Part shown: one piece after another, positions 1 through 10,634 of the stretch
Layout: every line of letters begins with the position of its first letter
How positions within the stretch are numbered: the first letter of the stretch is position 1
Origin: Sympetrum striolatum
Lineage: Eukaryota > Arthropoda > Insecta > Odonata > Libellulidae
Assembly: GCA_947579665.1 (NCBI GenBank)
Contig: OX388348.1
Span: 496,001-560,000, forward strand
Direction: 5' to 3'
DNA length: 64,000 nt
Position numbers and translations under genes: made by a program
The notes under the pieces: model-generated
What the model was told of the DNA's origin: nothing
The model's database searches: none
The model's input: only the letters and a program-made list of their open reading frames with translations

Positions 1-3
1 AAC

Positions 4-1180
4 ACATTTAAATTGATCGAAAACAATGTATTTATTCAGAAATAGCTACTCATGAAGAAAAAACGAGTGCATTACATGATTCTGGAAAATTAAAATCGCT
101 TCGGCTTGAGAAAATCTACATCACCTCCTCCTAAAATAAAAAGGAGACGGACTGCTAAAGAATGCAATCGTGAGTAGTATGTTAGGGAAATTTGTAAAGA
201 CAACAGAATGTTAGAAGAACACAGTTTTATATCATTTACTTACACGTGAGTCCTACGTAGACCTTGTATCCGTCTTGGAAGAATAACAGAATTCTAAAAG
301 CTTTTCAACCACATTCCATTTCGACCACAAGGTCGAAGGTCTCAATTCTTTAAGAACCTCTCTTTTTGATGCCTTAAATATGCTTCGTAAATCCACAAGA
401 AAACGTAGCAATCACTTCATATGTATACACTTTTCACACGAATTAAAGGAAACCATGTTAAAGACACAAATTTTCGGCGCAGAAACACATCAAACTCTCA
501 CAGTTTTTTCAAATTCTGAAATATATTCTCTTCATGCTAAAAACTCACATCTGATATGGAGTACTCAAGTGATAAGTTATTTTCAACAACGAGAGAAGAG
601 AGACAGATGGACAGAAGGGAAAATAAGGATGATGCTGTCATTATTTTCCATAACATATCATCATGCCGTTGGTGATTCTTCACTGAATTCAGTAGTGGAT
701 AATAAAACTGAGAAAAAAGTACAAGTTGGTCTCTCTTCTGTCGTTGGTAACACTTACTTTTCACTCGAATATTCCATGAGTCAACTCCCACTGTTAACCT
801 GTTGCACACGAACTGTTAACATTAATCCAAAGGGTAACACCGTCTTGATCAGTTTGCACTAATTCACTTCACGTCGACTATAATTAAAACTTAAAACTAA
901 CTCACAGAATATCACCATGCCAGTCACGAACTCCATGTTATCACGAGGTGTTCACGTGTTCTTTTTACCGCCCTTTTACGCTTTTCCGATCGTCAGAAAA
1001 CACTGAAGTACGCAATTTGCGTGCGAGGAGATATGAGTAATGTGAGGTAACTGGGGATGTTCTTTGTGTTTCTCACAATGGTGGTCTTTCAGCCCATCTA
1101 AATTTATCTGGATTATATTCTTGACCATTCGTAACTCAAGTGCATACCGAACGTATAGCATTCTTACTTTTTTTCAAACC
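4..1180 (+). repeat. Left arm of the long inverted repeat
   Basis: This arm pairs with the reverse complement of the right arm almost base for base over its outer part. It carries an extra segment of about 20 bases near 298-318 that the right arm lacks, and it lacks a segment of about 15 bases that the right arm has near 2112-2128. A short internal palindrome, TTCGACC-ACA-AGGTCGAA, lies near 318-335 and is matched in the other arm. A 160-codon open frame at 380-862 is probably fortuitous: the matching frame in the other arm is broken down to 77 codons and there is no recognisable domain. Confidence 0.78.
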
Positions 1181-1194
1181 ATTATTACATACAC

Positions 1195-2370
1195 TTCGAA
1201 CATTCACAGGAAAGCCTATTCGTGTAATACTTTAAGATACATAGTTTATCCACAGGAATATATTCCAGGTAAATTTAGTATGGCAAAGACAGCCAATGTG
1301 AAAAAAATAATGAACATGGTCAGTAACCTCACATTACTCTTAGTTCTTCGCACGCAAATTGCATACTTCATTCTTTTGGTGACGATCGGAAAAGCGTAAA
1401 TGCGCGGTAAAAGAACACGTGAACACCTCGTGATAAAATGGAGTTCGTGACTGGCATGGCTATCTTCTGTGAGTTAGTTTTAAGTTTTAATAGAAGTGGA
1501 TGTGAAATGAATTAGTGCAAAATGATCAAATCGGTGTTACCCTTTGGATTAATGTTAACAGTTCGTGTGCAACAGGTTTACAGTTGAAGTTATCTTATGG
1601 AATATTCGAGTGAAAAGATAGTGTTACCAACGATAGGAGAGAGACAAACTAGTACTTTGTTCTCAATTTTATTATCCACTACTGAATTCAGTGAAGTATC
1701 GCCAACGGCATGATGATATGTTATGGAAAATAATGACAGCATCATCCTTATTTTCAATTCTGTCCATCTGTCTCTCTTCTCTCGATGTTGAAAATAACTT
1801 ATCACTTGAGTACTCCATAGCATATGTGAGGTTTTAGCTTTAAAAGAATATATTTCAGAATTTTGAAAAAACTGTGAGAGTTAAATGTGTTTCTGCGCCG
1901 AATATTTGTGTTATTAACATTGTTTCCTTTGATTCGTGTGAAAAGTGTATAAATATAAAGTGATTGCTACGTATTCCTGTGGATTTACGAAGCATATTTA
2001 AGGCATCAAAAAGACAGGTTCTTAAGGAATTGAGACCTTCGACCTTGTGGTCGAAATACTTTCAGAATTCTGCTCTTCTTCCAAAACGGATCCAAAGTCT
2101 ACGTAGGACTCGAGGTGCTATATTAAACGTGTAAGTAAAGGATATAAATCTGTGTTCTTCTAACATTCTGTTGTCTTTACAAATTTCTCTAACATACAAC
2201 TCACGATTGCATTCTTTAGCAGTCCGTCTCCTTTTTATTTTAGGAGGAGGTGATGTAGATTATCTAAAGCCGAAGCGATTTTAATTCTCCAGAATCATGT
2301 AATGCACTCGTTTTTTCTTCATGAGTAGCTATTTCTGAATAAATACATTGTTTTCGATCAATTTAAATGT
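1195..2370 (-). repeat. Right arm of the long inverted repeat
   Basis: Read on the minus strand, this arm repeats the left arm starting from ACATTTAAATTGATCG at 2370. The inner boundary is approximate because similarity decays toward the axis. Matching landmarks are the region around 1340-1440, which pairs with 935-1035, and the region around 2180-2260, which pairs with about 115-195. Confidence 0.78.
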
Positions 2371-3052
2371 CTTCGAGAAGATATCTTAAAAATTCTTTCT
2401 GATATAAATCCACGAAGTGAATTGATGCGCTAAATACATTCTTTCGTTATGGCCGACGAAGAGTAATTAATTATATTGATATTTAAAAAAAATATTAAAT
2501 GATTTTTAGTAATCATGGTAAAAAGTACAAATATTATAATTTCTAATCTTATAATTAGACAGTAAAAAACTACGATGTTACGAGCATTCCCATTGGAGGA
2601 AACGACAAAATTAACTCGAAATATAAATAAATACTTTTATTAACGAAAAATAATATTCTTAAAAATTTTAAATTTTAATAAGGAAGGTACTTCATAAAAT
2701 TGAATACCAATTTAATTATAATTATTATTAATGAAAATGTTTTATTTGAGTTGTGGGGGGGGGGGCAGTGACGGATTATCCTAATTCGACCAATCAGATT
2801 TCAGCTCTCTTGTTCAGCCGTTGTCCTGATGGAAATTTCCTCAGTTGTTGCTTGGACCCCGTCTGGTGTGGAAGTTATGTCAATTGTTTTAAGTTTTCCG
2901 TTAAAATTTAAATTTTGTGACTTCCGTTTGATTTGGAAACTGGTAAAAGTAAGTGACATTTCAAAGCATTTCGATATCTTTTTGTAATAACTAATATTCC
3001 TTAAACGAATTTTCCTTTAAAAAAAGAAAGAACGACTTTTGAAGACCTGAAG
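2371..3052. other. AT-rich unique sequence with a G11 tract
   Basis: No coding region, RNA gene or repeat was recognised here. A run of eleven G on the plus strand occupies 2755-2765 and stands out against the AT-rich background. The part after 2765 is less AT-rich, and a good 5' splice-site match (GTAAGT) begins at 2949. The rest looks like ordinary intergenic DNA. Confidence 0.5.
2755..2765 (+). repeat. Homopolymer G11
   Basis: Eleven consecutive G residues on the plus strand. Such runs are length-variable in replication and error-prone in sequencing, so the exact length should be treated with caution. Confidence 0.95.
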
Positions 3053-3088
3053 ATGTTCGTGGTCGTCACCGAGGATTTCCTTTTAATG
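3053..3088 (+). other. Candidate first coding exon (speculative)
   Basis: An ATG at 3053 opens twelve codons (MFVVVTEDFLLM) that end exactly at a strong 5' splice-site match, ATG|GTAAGT at 3088/3089. The segment is less AT-rich than its surroundings. If joined to the candidate exon at 4107-4223 the frame stays open for a further 24 codons and then stops, giving a product of only 36 residues. That is compatible with a microprotein or, more simply, with a non-coding spliced RNA. I recognise no similarity to a known protein. Splice-like strings occur often by chance in AT-rich DNA, so this is a weak call. Confidence 0.15.
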
Positions 3089-4106
3089 GTAAGTTAATCG
3101 ACTAAACCTTATTTGAATATTGATTGCGTTCTTGCTCTAAAAAAATAATTGCTTTTTGAGCTAAGATTTCCGGCATTTCATTGAAGTTTTTGTCGCGGAA
3201 TTTCGTGTGTAGTTTCCGTATTTGTATAATATATTATGTTCGGGCTACGCTTAAATCCTAACTAACATTCATAATGTACTCGCATAAAATTTAGTCTCCA
3301 AGTATTTTCCTATTAAAATACGATTTAGTAATCATATTTGAATTTGATTTGATGACTACGTTCTGTCTAAAGTTCTTGAGTGGCTGAATGAAGCGAATCT
3401 AAGAAAATTCAGTTGAAGCTTAAATGATCAACGGTAATAACCCCCTGATTGCTTAATTTAAGAGAAATAGCGCTAAACGAAAAGTTTGACGCATGTGGGA
3501 CTCGAAAACGGGAATCACCTACACACTGCTGTTTGCAATATCCGTCTGGCAAAATTATCGGAAAGCAGCGTTTGAAAATTGTATTTAGCGCTCCATGCTG
3601 ATTGAAACTACATATATTCAATCTCAAATTTTTTATTTCTTATATTTCAATTCTCGCTATGCCATGGTTGGGATTTCACGGTGTTCTTATCTCCATGCGA
3701 TCTATATTTGGTTTATTTTATTGTTAAAGTCATCGTTTTACTAATCCTTGAGCCTCTGATTAAAATTTATACTTCATTAATATTGTATTGATAAATACGT
3801 TTCGTGTTTTATTCCAAAAATGGATCGCCGCTATCTCATTTGAGGAAATAGAATTAATGATGTTTTTCGATATTCATCGCTGTCCCTGAAAATTTGTTAC
3901 TTTAATTATCCGATTGTTAGCATTCCACCTGTCCTATGTTTTATATCTAACACCATAGATGGCTCTGAAATAGTGGTTTCATTTAACGGACATTCTAATT
4001 TTAAACTTATTCGTTATGACGTATACCTATTCATGAGCGTTGAGTTCAGTATATGTCTGGATGAAATTAATTGATGTTTTATTAATTTGGTAGTTCTATT
4101 TTTCAG

Positions 4107-4223
4107 GTTTTAAAAGCTGAATTTTCAATCCTCTCATCGATGGGCTGTACTTCGTTTCGAAAGGGAATGTCCATGAAATGACCTTCGCGGAAGAAACATG
4201 AGGAACGAAATTTGATAAATTTG
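4107..4223 (+). other. Candidate internal exon (speculative)
   Basis: A pyrimidine-rich tract ending in CTATTTTTCAG at 4106 is a good 3' splice site, and TTTG|GTAAGAG at 4223/4224 is a good 5' splice site 117 bases later. In the frame that would continue from the candidate exon at 3053-3088 it encodes 24 codons and then TGA, so most of its length would be untranslated. No domain can be recognised. It is recorded because both sites are good and correctly oriented. Confidence 0.15.
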
Positions 4224-5199
4224 GTAAGAGCACTTAATACTGTAACTTTTAATTATATTTTATCGAGAATTTTGACTAATTTAATGGTGGTTGTATATAT
4301 TATTAAATTCGCCGTTCAAGTGACAGAATGCTTGCTTGAAATAGGTTGTATCCTTTTGAAAAGCACTGTGAGTAATTTATTGAATTCAATGTGTTTTGCA
4401 ATATAATCGGTAGCAGTTGAAGCATAGAGAGTGCATGAAATTCCGATATTACTGTTAGGGATGTGAAATTAAAGGGACACGTTTTAATCAAGAAACTCTG
4501 CTTTTTTAAGTACGACTTTGCTACGAGGCATTCCAATTCAAAGCGAAATTATGAGGGAGTTCTCACTCGAATGCTCTGCCGCTCTGCAAAAAATGTGTAA
4601 TTGAAGTATAGAGCTCGAGTTATTCATGATTATGATAAGCTATTATCTCTTACTTTCTAATGTACATATAGCGATAGTTATTCGATTTTATAAAATAGGA
4701 AATAACTCGAGAAAACATTCCACGTATTTACAGCTAGATTATAAGTCAGCTGCTCAAGCAAATATTTCTTCTCAATATTCGTTCTTTAGCATCAGAATAA
4801 AGGAGTAGTTTATTGCATCGCGAGTTAATTTTATTACGAAAACAATAATTTATCCGCTGCCTTCCATTTATTAATCTTAAGTATAAATGTAGTTATTCAT
4901 TGATGCTGATTGCAATTTTTCAAACGAGAGCTGGACATAACTCGGATGGTTTCCATAATTCCATATTTATTAATTCTTTATCATAATTCGGATGGTTTTT
5001 CATTGCCGGAAGTTGCAATATTAGATTTTTAAGTATCGAAATTCGTTTTGAAGTACAATTATGCCTTGTAGCAATATGGTTCCCTACATCTCGACCGGCC
5101 ATCAGCCGACACTTACTAACAGTGTATGTGTAGTTGAAGAATAGCTGACGTTTGAGAAATAAACAACTAACAAAAACCTAAAACATTTACTTTGCGATT
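4224..5199. other. AT-rich sequence, no gene recognised
   Basis: Only open frames of 60-77 codons occur here (for example 4212-4406 + and 4303-4536 -), none with a recognisable motif. The short string TCGGATGGTTT appears twice, near 4940 and 4988, which is too short to call a repeat family. Confidence 0.5.
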
Positions 5200-5282
5200 G
5201 CATGCTTTATCATATCATTCAGTGGACGACGCTGTCGTTCCACATAACTCTTCGCAACTCAAGTGCATATGGTAAAGCATGC
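5200..5282. repeat. Nested imperfect hairpin of about 83 bp
   Basis: The outer arms 5200-5215 and 5267-5282 are inverted repeats matching at 15 of 16 positions (GCATGCTTTATCATAT against ATATGGTAAAGCATGC). Between them, 5222-5230 and 5234-5243 form a second inverted repeat, GTGGACGAC against GTCGTTCCAC with one bulged base, around a 3-base loop. The nesting suggests a miniature foldback element or a structured transcript. No flanking target duplication was identified. Confidence 0.5.
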
Positions 5283-8200
5283 TCTTATATTAATATATAT
5301 TCGCTGGCGAAGCAACGATTGGAATGAAATAGAATAATAGAAGAGCCTAGGCAATTTCTTCACCTTTTCAGAGCCTTTTTTGGTCGTTGAGTTAATTCTC
5401 TGCAACTCAATCGTTGATTAAGCTTTCGCTTACTCGTTTCAAAGATTAATCCATTATCCTGACCTCTCCGTTTCCCTTTATTCGCTCTTTCGTATTTTAC
5501 GGACAATGAGCTGGAATGAAAGTGACCGCTGACATAAGATAAAATAAATTGCGCTCTGTCTTGCGTAAGGATATGAAAAGCCCTTCACATAGAGAAAGAT
5601 AAATTAATACAGATTTTTATTGGGGATTCATCTCTATTAGAGTGAAATTTCATAATAAAACTATCTCTTAAACAATATTCTTAAATTCTTTCATAGGATA
5701 TCGTTCTTGAATATTATGAACCTAAACTATAGAACTTCACAATTCTTGGCATCTCTTTCAATTCTTTTTCTTTTCCTTTCCTACCTACTAGATTTAAATA
5801 AGGTGCATTTCTGCATAAGTCACTAATAATCGCATACTTTTTCGCGTTTACTCTTAATATCTATAAAAGTAAAATGTAACAGCTTTAACTAGCAACAGTC
5901 AAAAGCATTCTTCTATGAGGAATATCGACGTAAGTTATTAACCCGAAGTTTAGATAAAATTATACGATGATATTCATCGGCAGTCGTTGATATTTCGCTA
6001 TCACTGAACTAGTCATAGTTGAGCACTTCATTTCGGGAGCCATGATATTTTTCGATTTGGCTTCTTGCTTCGCTTCGTGAGTCATTAGCTTGAACTTTCG
6101 CTTTCCGCCTCGTTCTAAATCTCTGTAAAGAGAAGTGAGAGTTACTTGAATACGTACACAAGGATGTTTTAGCTTTCCCTTTCCGTTCATTTTTCGGTAA
6201 AATTCATTTTAAAAATAGTGAATAATATTTTGTGAAGAGTTTCGTTTATCTCGATGTTTTGCCTCAACGACCTTGGATTCTTTCGCTTTGGTTTTCATTG
6301 TTCAAGGCGATCTATTACCTGACGAACCAAGGAATTCAAAGTACATTTCATTGGATCACGTAGATTACAGCATAAACAAGCATAAGCGTATAAACGTCGA
6401 GAAGTATCATCCTTATGTACTGAGTTAATATGTTGTTCAAGTTAACTTAATATCACTCGGATGGGCACTGTAAAAGTAGGAAAATTAATATCTCTAGCCT
6501 CTCCTTATCATTCCGTTTTACTTTGAAGGAAATGAAGTTTAATAAGTTTCATCATAACCCAATCCTAATTCGGACCAGTGGAACATCAAATACCTTTGAG
6601 ATTAATTCACTTGGATGAGAATGCCAACCAGATCATAATCGTGCTAATTGAGCAATTCTTCTATACGTGGACTTGATTGTTTTCGACTGAGTTGCGTCCC
6701 AAGACGTTCCATCGAAGGAAGCATTGATCAAGTACTACATTCAGGGATTCTTTTGCATAGTTATCCAAAAGTAGATAAAAAGTATAATACTTTTGCATGA
6801 TTTTCTCTTGTAAATATTATTGCTAGCTTCCTATCATGACATAAGTGTGATCTCATCTCATTTCCTTGGAGAGATATTACACAATTAAAACATAAATGTT
6901 ATAAGAGTTACTATTTGTATACAATAAGTACTTTCCCCAAACATAATTTTTTTTACGTTTTTATTATAATTACATCATTGGATTAGTTATCCTTATAAAA
7001 TTATGTTCCGATTGAAATTCGCAGACCGATGCTCACTTTGTCCCGTTTCATTATTGCCAGACTTTCATATGATATAAAACAATACTTGCATATAATATTT
7101 AATTTATTTTTATTCGAGTCTTTTCACGAAAAACATTAGCAGAATGAGATATTTGACGAAAGTTATTTAACTATGAGTCGTAACGTGACTCGGGGGAAAC
7201 GGGAAATCTACGAGGATTATTATCAAGGAGTTAAAAATTAAATATAAATTTTCCAATATCTATTTAATCTAAATTTAATTGTCTTTCACTTGACTAAATC
7301 TTATTTCGGTAGTGATTATAATTAATGAAAACTATGAACGCTAGTGGGTAAATGGGAGTAAATGATAGTTAATTGAACGAACATTCACAGCACAGTATTT
7401 GGTTCAAAGGTGATGCTGAATGTTTAAACTTTAGTTACTTCGGAGAAGTGAGAAGCTGCTGCCGGTCTCATTGTCGAGAAAACCGTTAAACTTTGAGTTG
7501 TAGAAGGATAAAAGGTTCGAAACATAGTGTATTCGATCAGATTTCGAAGTTTACCTGAATTAATGTTTGATTAATTTTATTACAGAAGCGTATATTCATT
7601 AAATTATTGGATATTTCCTGACGTCAAGAGTTTCGGGGACTTCATCGGGGCTCTCATTTATTTGGTTATTAAGTTCATCATCATGAACAGCTGTAGATTA
7701 AGTTCTTATGGTTTATTTTTGCATTTGAGGACAAATAATATTACTTCGTTTCATATGACAAACAAATTGTACGAGTTAGCACTTATGGTTTTTTAACTGT
7801 GACATTAACAGTTTAGTCAGCTATTTCTCGCGTCGATGTTATCTTTCTCTTTCTTTAACCTTGAATTACAGTTAATCGAACTTCTATGATTCAGATTCCA
7901 TTTGTCCTTATTTTTCATGAATCCATCCTCCTGACTTTGGAGTCGAAGTTTTTCTCACAAGAAATCGAATTAGATATCTCACAATAATTTATTAATAATA
8001 AAAGCAGACGAATAGAAAATCTTACGTAATGTTTTATGAAATTGATTCAGAATTAGCAATGGAAATCAATAGCTGATGTCATATCAATGAGGTTTATATT
8101 TGAATCTTAACTTGTTTGGTTTTTTTTTTCAATTAGTTATCTTTGAAATGCTTTCTTTCTTTATACCTTTCTATCAATATTAGATTCAAATTTAGCTTGC

Positions 8201-8897
8201 GTATTATTCTTAAATAATAGGTACATACTGATTCTCTCTAAAACGGTGTATTTTTATCTTCACTCTAAAATCCTAAGTTTCTATCAGTTACGAATTCTTA
8301 ATATTTAAATCAACTTCAGTTTAAGATGTTTGCTATCACAGCGTTTTGTCTCTAACTGAAGTACTGGAGTTGAGTTTCGGATATGACCATTGATAATAAA
8401 TTCTTATGACTTCAGTAAATACTTTCCACTCTTCTTATAACGGAAGTCCTGAAAAATGTTAGAATTTGAATTGATGAATAGCTGTAATTTTAAGCGTCTT
8501 GCTTATTCATTTACTAACAATTTTCCATTTCGCTTTAAAATTTTCATTGGATTCAAATAGAGATTTCAAATTAGCAATTACTGAGCAGGCTGTAGTGATT
8601 TTGGTAGATATATATCAGGTTATATATCTCTCTTTGAACAATATTCTCTGTTACTACTTAATTAAATTGGGCTTCTTTCTTTCTCAAGTTCCGAGGAAGT
8701 GAATTCCCTATTTTGGATGATTTTTTTCGGTTTGTGTGGAGTGATTTCCAGAGGGCGTTCAACCAAGAATTATCGAACGACATCTTGAGATTGCCCCATA
8801 TAGGTTAGTTATTGCCTATGATATTTTCGGAATGTTGAATAAGTAAGCGAGATTACTGATATTTAAAAGACTTTTTGGGACCTGGACCTTCAATGGA
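5283..8897. other. AT-rich sequence, no gene recognised
   Basis: Both strands contain only short open frames (for example 5960-6190 - and 8499-8702 +) with skewed AT-rich composition and no family resemblance. No tRNA, rRNA or tandem repeat was seen. Short T and A homopolymers occur, for instance around 8120-8130. It reads as ordinary intergenic or intronic DNA. Confidence 0.5.
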
Positions 8898-9000
8898 GGG
8901 GGGTGAGGACAGTCATGTGGACAGCGCGTTTTCCTTTGGTTAAAGCGGTCCCTGGTTCGATTCCCAGTGGGAGGCAATGCGCAAAATAACCTAAGCTGTC
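8898..9000 (+). mobile_element. tRNA-derived SINE-like fragment
   Basis: A perfect Pol III B box, GGTTCGATTCC, lies at 8954-8964. About 34 bases upstream, 8907-8920 (GGACAGTCATGTGG) sits where a degenerate A box is expected and is followed by AGCGCG, as in many tRNA-related SINE heads. The T stem does not close properly beyond two base pairs and no acceptor stem can be formed, so this is not a working tRNA gene. The body downstream is short and no A-rich tail or target duplication could be assigned, so the element's right end is uncertain. A degenerate tRNA pseudogene is the main alternative. Confidence 0.45.
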
Positions 9001-9394
9001 GAAGCACTTTCAACGATATTACAAGTACTACAACATCAAGGAGTGGTAATATTACTCGCGTGTTAAGTTATATTATTTTCTCCGGTATTCCTCATCGGTC
9101 TGAGACGTTAAAATATCTATTACTCTATTGTAGAAAAGCGAAAAGGATAGCGAATGGAAAATAGAAGAATTTGAGTTTAATTTGAATACAATGTACAATA
9201 AGGTATATACTAATATATACTTATAAAGTAATGACTTACTAAGTAATGTATACGCTGAAATAGTCATTATACTCAAATAAATGTTTGAGTAAAGTGTCCT
9301 GCGTCATTATGATCGTTAATATTTCTATAAGAATAGTATTTTTGGATTAAAACAAATTTTTTGTGTTCGAATTACTATTTAATTATGTTTCCTT
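9001..9394. other. AT-rich sequence, nothing recognised
   Basis: The sequence contains only short frames on both strands without motifs (for example 9073-9276 -). The SINE-like fragment to the left may extend some way into this stretch. Confidence 0.4.
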
Positions 9395-9785
9395 ATTTTT
9401 ACTTTCTCCATATACGTAGTATAGAGAAAGTATTGTACTCGCAAAAAAATTCGACCTCCAGATTTAGACGGAAATAGACATTTTTGGGCCCATAGAGCTC
9501 GTTTTCGCTATTTTCCCGAACATGTCTATTTGTGTGTCTGTCTATCTGTCAGTCTGTGGTTAAAAAGTTTGTGTGCGCTCTATCTTAAAAAGTAATTATC
9601 CGATCATTTTCAAAATTCATATTAAGAATTTTCCTAACAACATTCCTAACAATGAGTTGATTAGTTTTTGGAGAATATCGCTTAACCCATTCGGATCGGA
9701 CGACGGTACCCAGGAGCGGAGCCCGCCCATCGGCGGCCCATTTCTAATATATTCTCTAATTGTTCAAATTGTTCATTTTTTTTTT
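9395..9785. repeat. Probable dispersed repeat fragment with CT-rich tract
   Basis: The segment opens with a small hairpin, 9401-9431 (ACTTTCTC... against ...GAGAAAGT). It continues through a TGTCTATTTGTGTGTCTG-type tract at about 9523-9558 and ends in a GC-rich patch at about 9695-9740 that contrasts sharply with its neighbours, followed by a T-rich run near 9776-9786. The mosaic looks like a non-coding dispersed element, but only one copy is in this window, so repetition cannot be shown here. Boundaries are approximate. The open frame at 9573-9794 has no recognisable product. Confidence 0.3.
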
Positions 9786-9890
9786 CTTTGTTGAAATTCA
9801 CTATAAAGTATATAAATCTACTAGAAAACATAAAAATTAGATTCCGTTTCTGACGAAAGTATTAAAATTGGTAGCCGATCTGAATGAATT

Positions 9891-10468
9891 AACCGGAAGT
9901 TACGGTTTATCCGGAACAAAATTTTGATTCTTAAATATCTCTGTAAGAATGCAAAATAGGTATATACATTAACACACAAAAATTGAAGATAATGAACTTT
10001 ACTACAACTTTTGTAGAAAACATTTTTTCGTAACACTGATTGTTTAGGAGTTATACTTCAATAATGGATAACCGGAAGTTGTTGTTAATGAATAAAAGGA
10101 AGTTTTTTATACATATCTCTGTCAGAATGCAATCTAGGTATAAACATTTACGCACAAATGTTATAGATAATGAATTTTACTACAACTTTTGTATGAAACA
10201 TGTTTTCGTTAAACTGATTGTTTAAGAGTTATTCCCCAATAATGGTTAACCGGAAATCATTGTTTATCCAGAACTGTAAGTTTTTCATACATATCACTGT
10301 CAAAATGCAATGTAGGTATATAATATTATGAACAAAACATATTGATAATATATTTTACTACAACTTTTGTGCGAAACATTGTTTCGTAACACTGATTGTT
10401 TAGGAGTAATTCATCAATAATGGTTAACCGGAAATTATTGTTTATCCAGATATTGAAGTTTTTCATAC
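9891..10468 (+). repeat. Old tandem repeat, period 178-179 bp, copies 1-3 and start of copy 4
   Basis: Units begin at AACCGGAA and start at 9891, 10070, 10248 and 10426, giving periods of 179, 178 and 178. Each contains the landmarks TACTACAACTTTTGT and ACTGATTGTTTA in the same order. Copies differ from each other at many positions, so the array is old. The fourth unit is split by the gypsy insertion after 10468 and resumes at 13519. Short open frames here (9821-10036 -, 10040-10225 +) are by-products of the repeat. Confidence 0.85.
10465..10468. other. Target-site duplication ATAC, left copy
   Basis: ATAC immediately precedes the LTR start TGTAACG. The same four bases follow the right LTR at 13519. 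Four- to six-base duplications are usual for gypsy integrases. The host tandem repeat confirms that a single ATAC was present before insertion. Confidence 0.85.
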
Positions 10469-10634
10469 TGTAACGTTTTTATTCAACACATGACTCTACA
10501 ACGTCTTTTCGAGGAAAATGGCTACCTCGTACTCTGCCCAACAGTGCCTATTTTCCCGTTACCACAACCGGCAACAATCACGCCTACGTAATGCAAATGC
10601 GCCTACAGAACACTCGGGACCGGTATTCATTACA
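10469..10634 (-). repeat. 3' LTR of the gypsy element (left end on the plus strand)
   Basis: The 166 bases start TGTAACG and end CATTACA, giving the terminal inverted repeat TGTAA/TTACA expected of LTRs. The sequence is identical to 13353-13518 except at 10552 (T here, C at 13436). On the minus strand an AATAAA polyadenylation signal (10478-10483) lies close to the end of the LTR. The pol reading frame runs about 17 codons into the LTR before it stops at 10584. Confidence 0.95.
10478..10483 (-). terminator. AATAAA polyadenylation signal in the 3' LTR
   Basis: AATAAA on the minus strand lies about 10 bases before the LTR end, a usual position for the R/U5 polyadenylation signal of a short LTR. 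The same motif recurs in the other LTR at 13362-13367. Use of the signal is inferred from position only. Confidence 0.5.

Larger units (their letters stand above)
1..2370. mobile_element. Long foldback (inverted-repeat) element
   Basis: The two halves of this segment are reverse complements of one another. The first base that pairs cleanly is position 4, which matches 2370, and the axis lies near 1187. The outer 80 bases of each arm differ at only one or two positions. Identity then falls to roughly 90 percent with several small indels, and it is weakest near the axis, where only stretches such as the one around 1095-1125 can be aligned. Bases 1 and 2 also pair with the right flank, so the left end may lie before the window and a target duplication cannot be tested. 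No transposase was found. Open frames at 380-862 (+) and 1590-1823 (-) are the same sequence seen in the two arms and resemble no protein I know. It could be a foldback transposon, a non-autonomous DNA transposon with long terminal inverted repeats, or an inverted duplication. Confidence 0.8.

Noticed and set aside
380..862. A 160-codon open frame on the plus strand
   Set aside because: It lies in the left arm of the inverted repeat. The corresponding frame in the right arm (1590-1823, minus) is only 77 codons, there is no domain, and the frame is not kept across arm indels.
1125..5285. Shared string AACTCAAGTGCATA at about 1131 and 5254
   Set aside because: The match is 14 bases with only weak similarity beyond it, so it is insufficient to relate the foldback element to the 5.2-kb hairpin.
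3409..8702. Scattered open frames of 60-77 codons
   Set aside because: Their lengths are those expected by chance, and they show no motifs, no recognisable family and no consistent flanking splice signals.
8898..8973. Functional tRNA gene
   Set aside because: The B box is perfect but the T stem breaks after two pairs and no acceptor stem forms.
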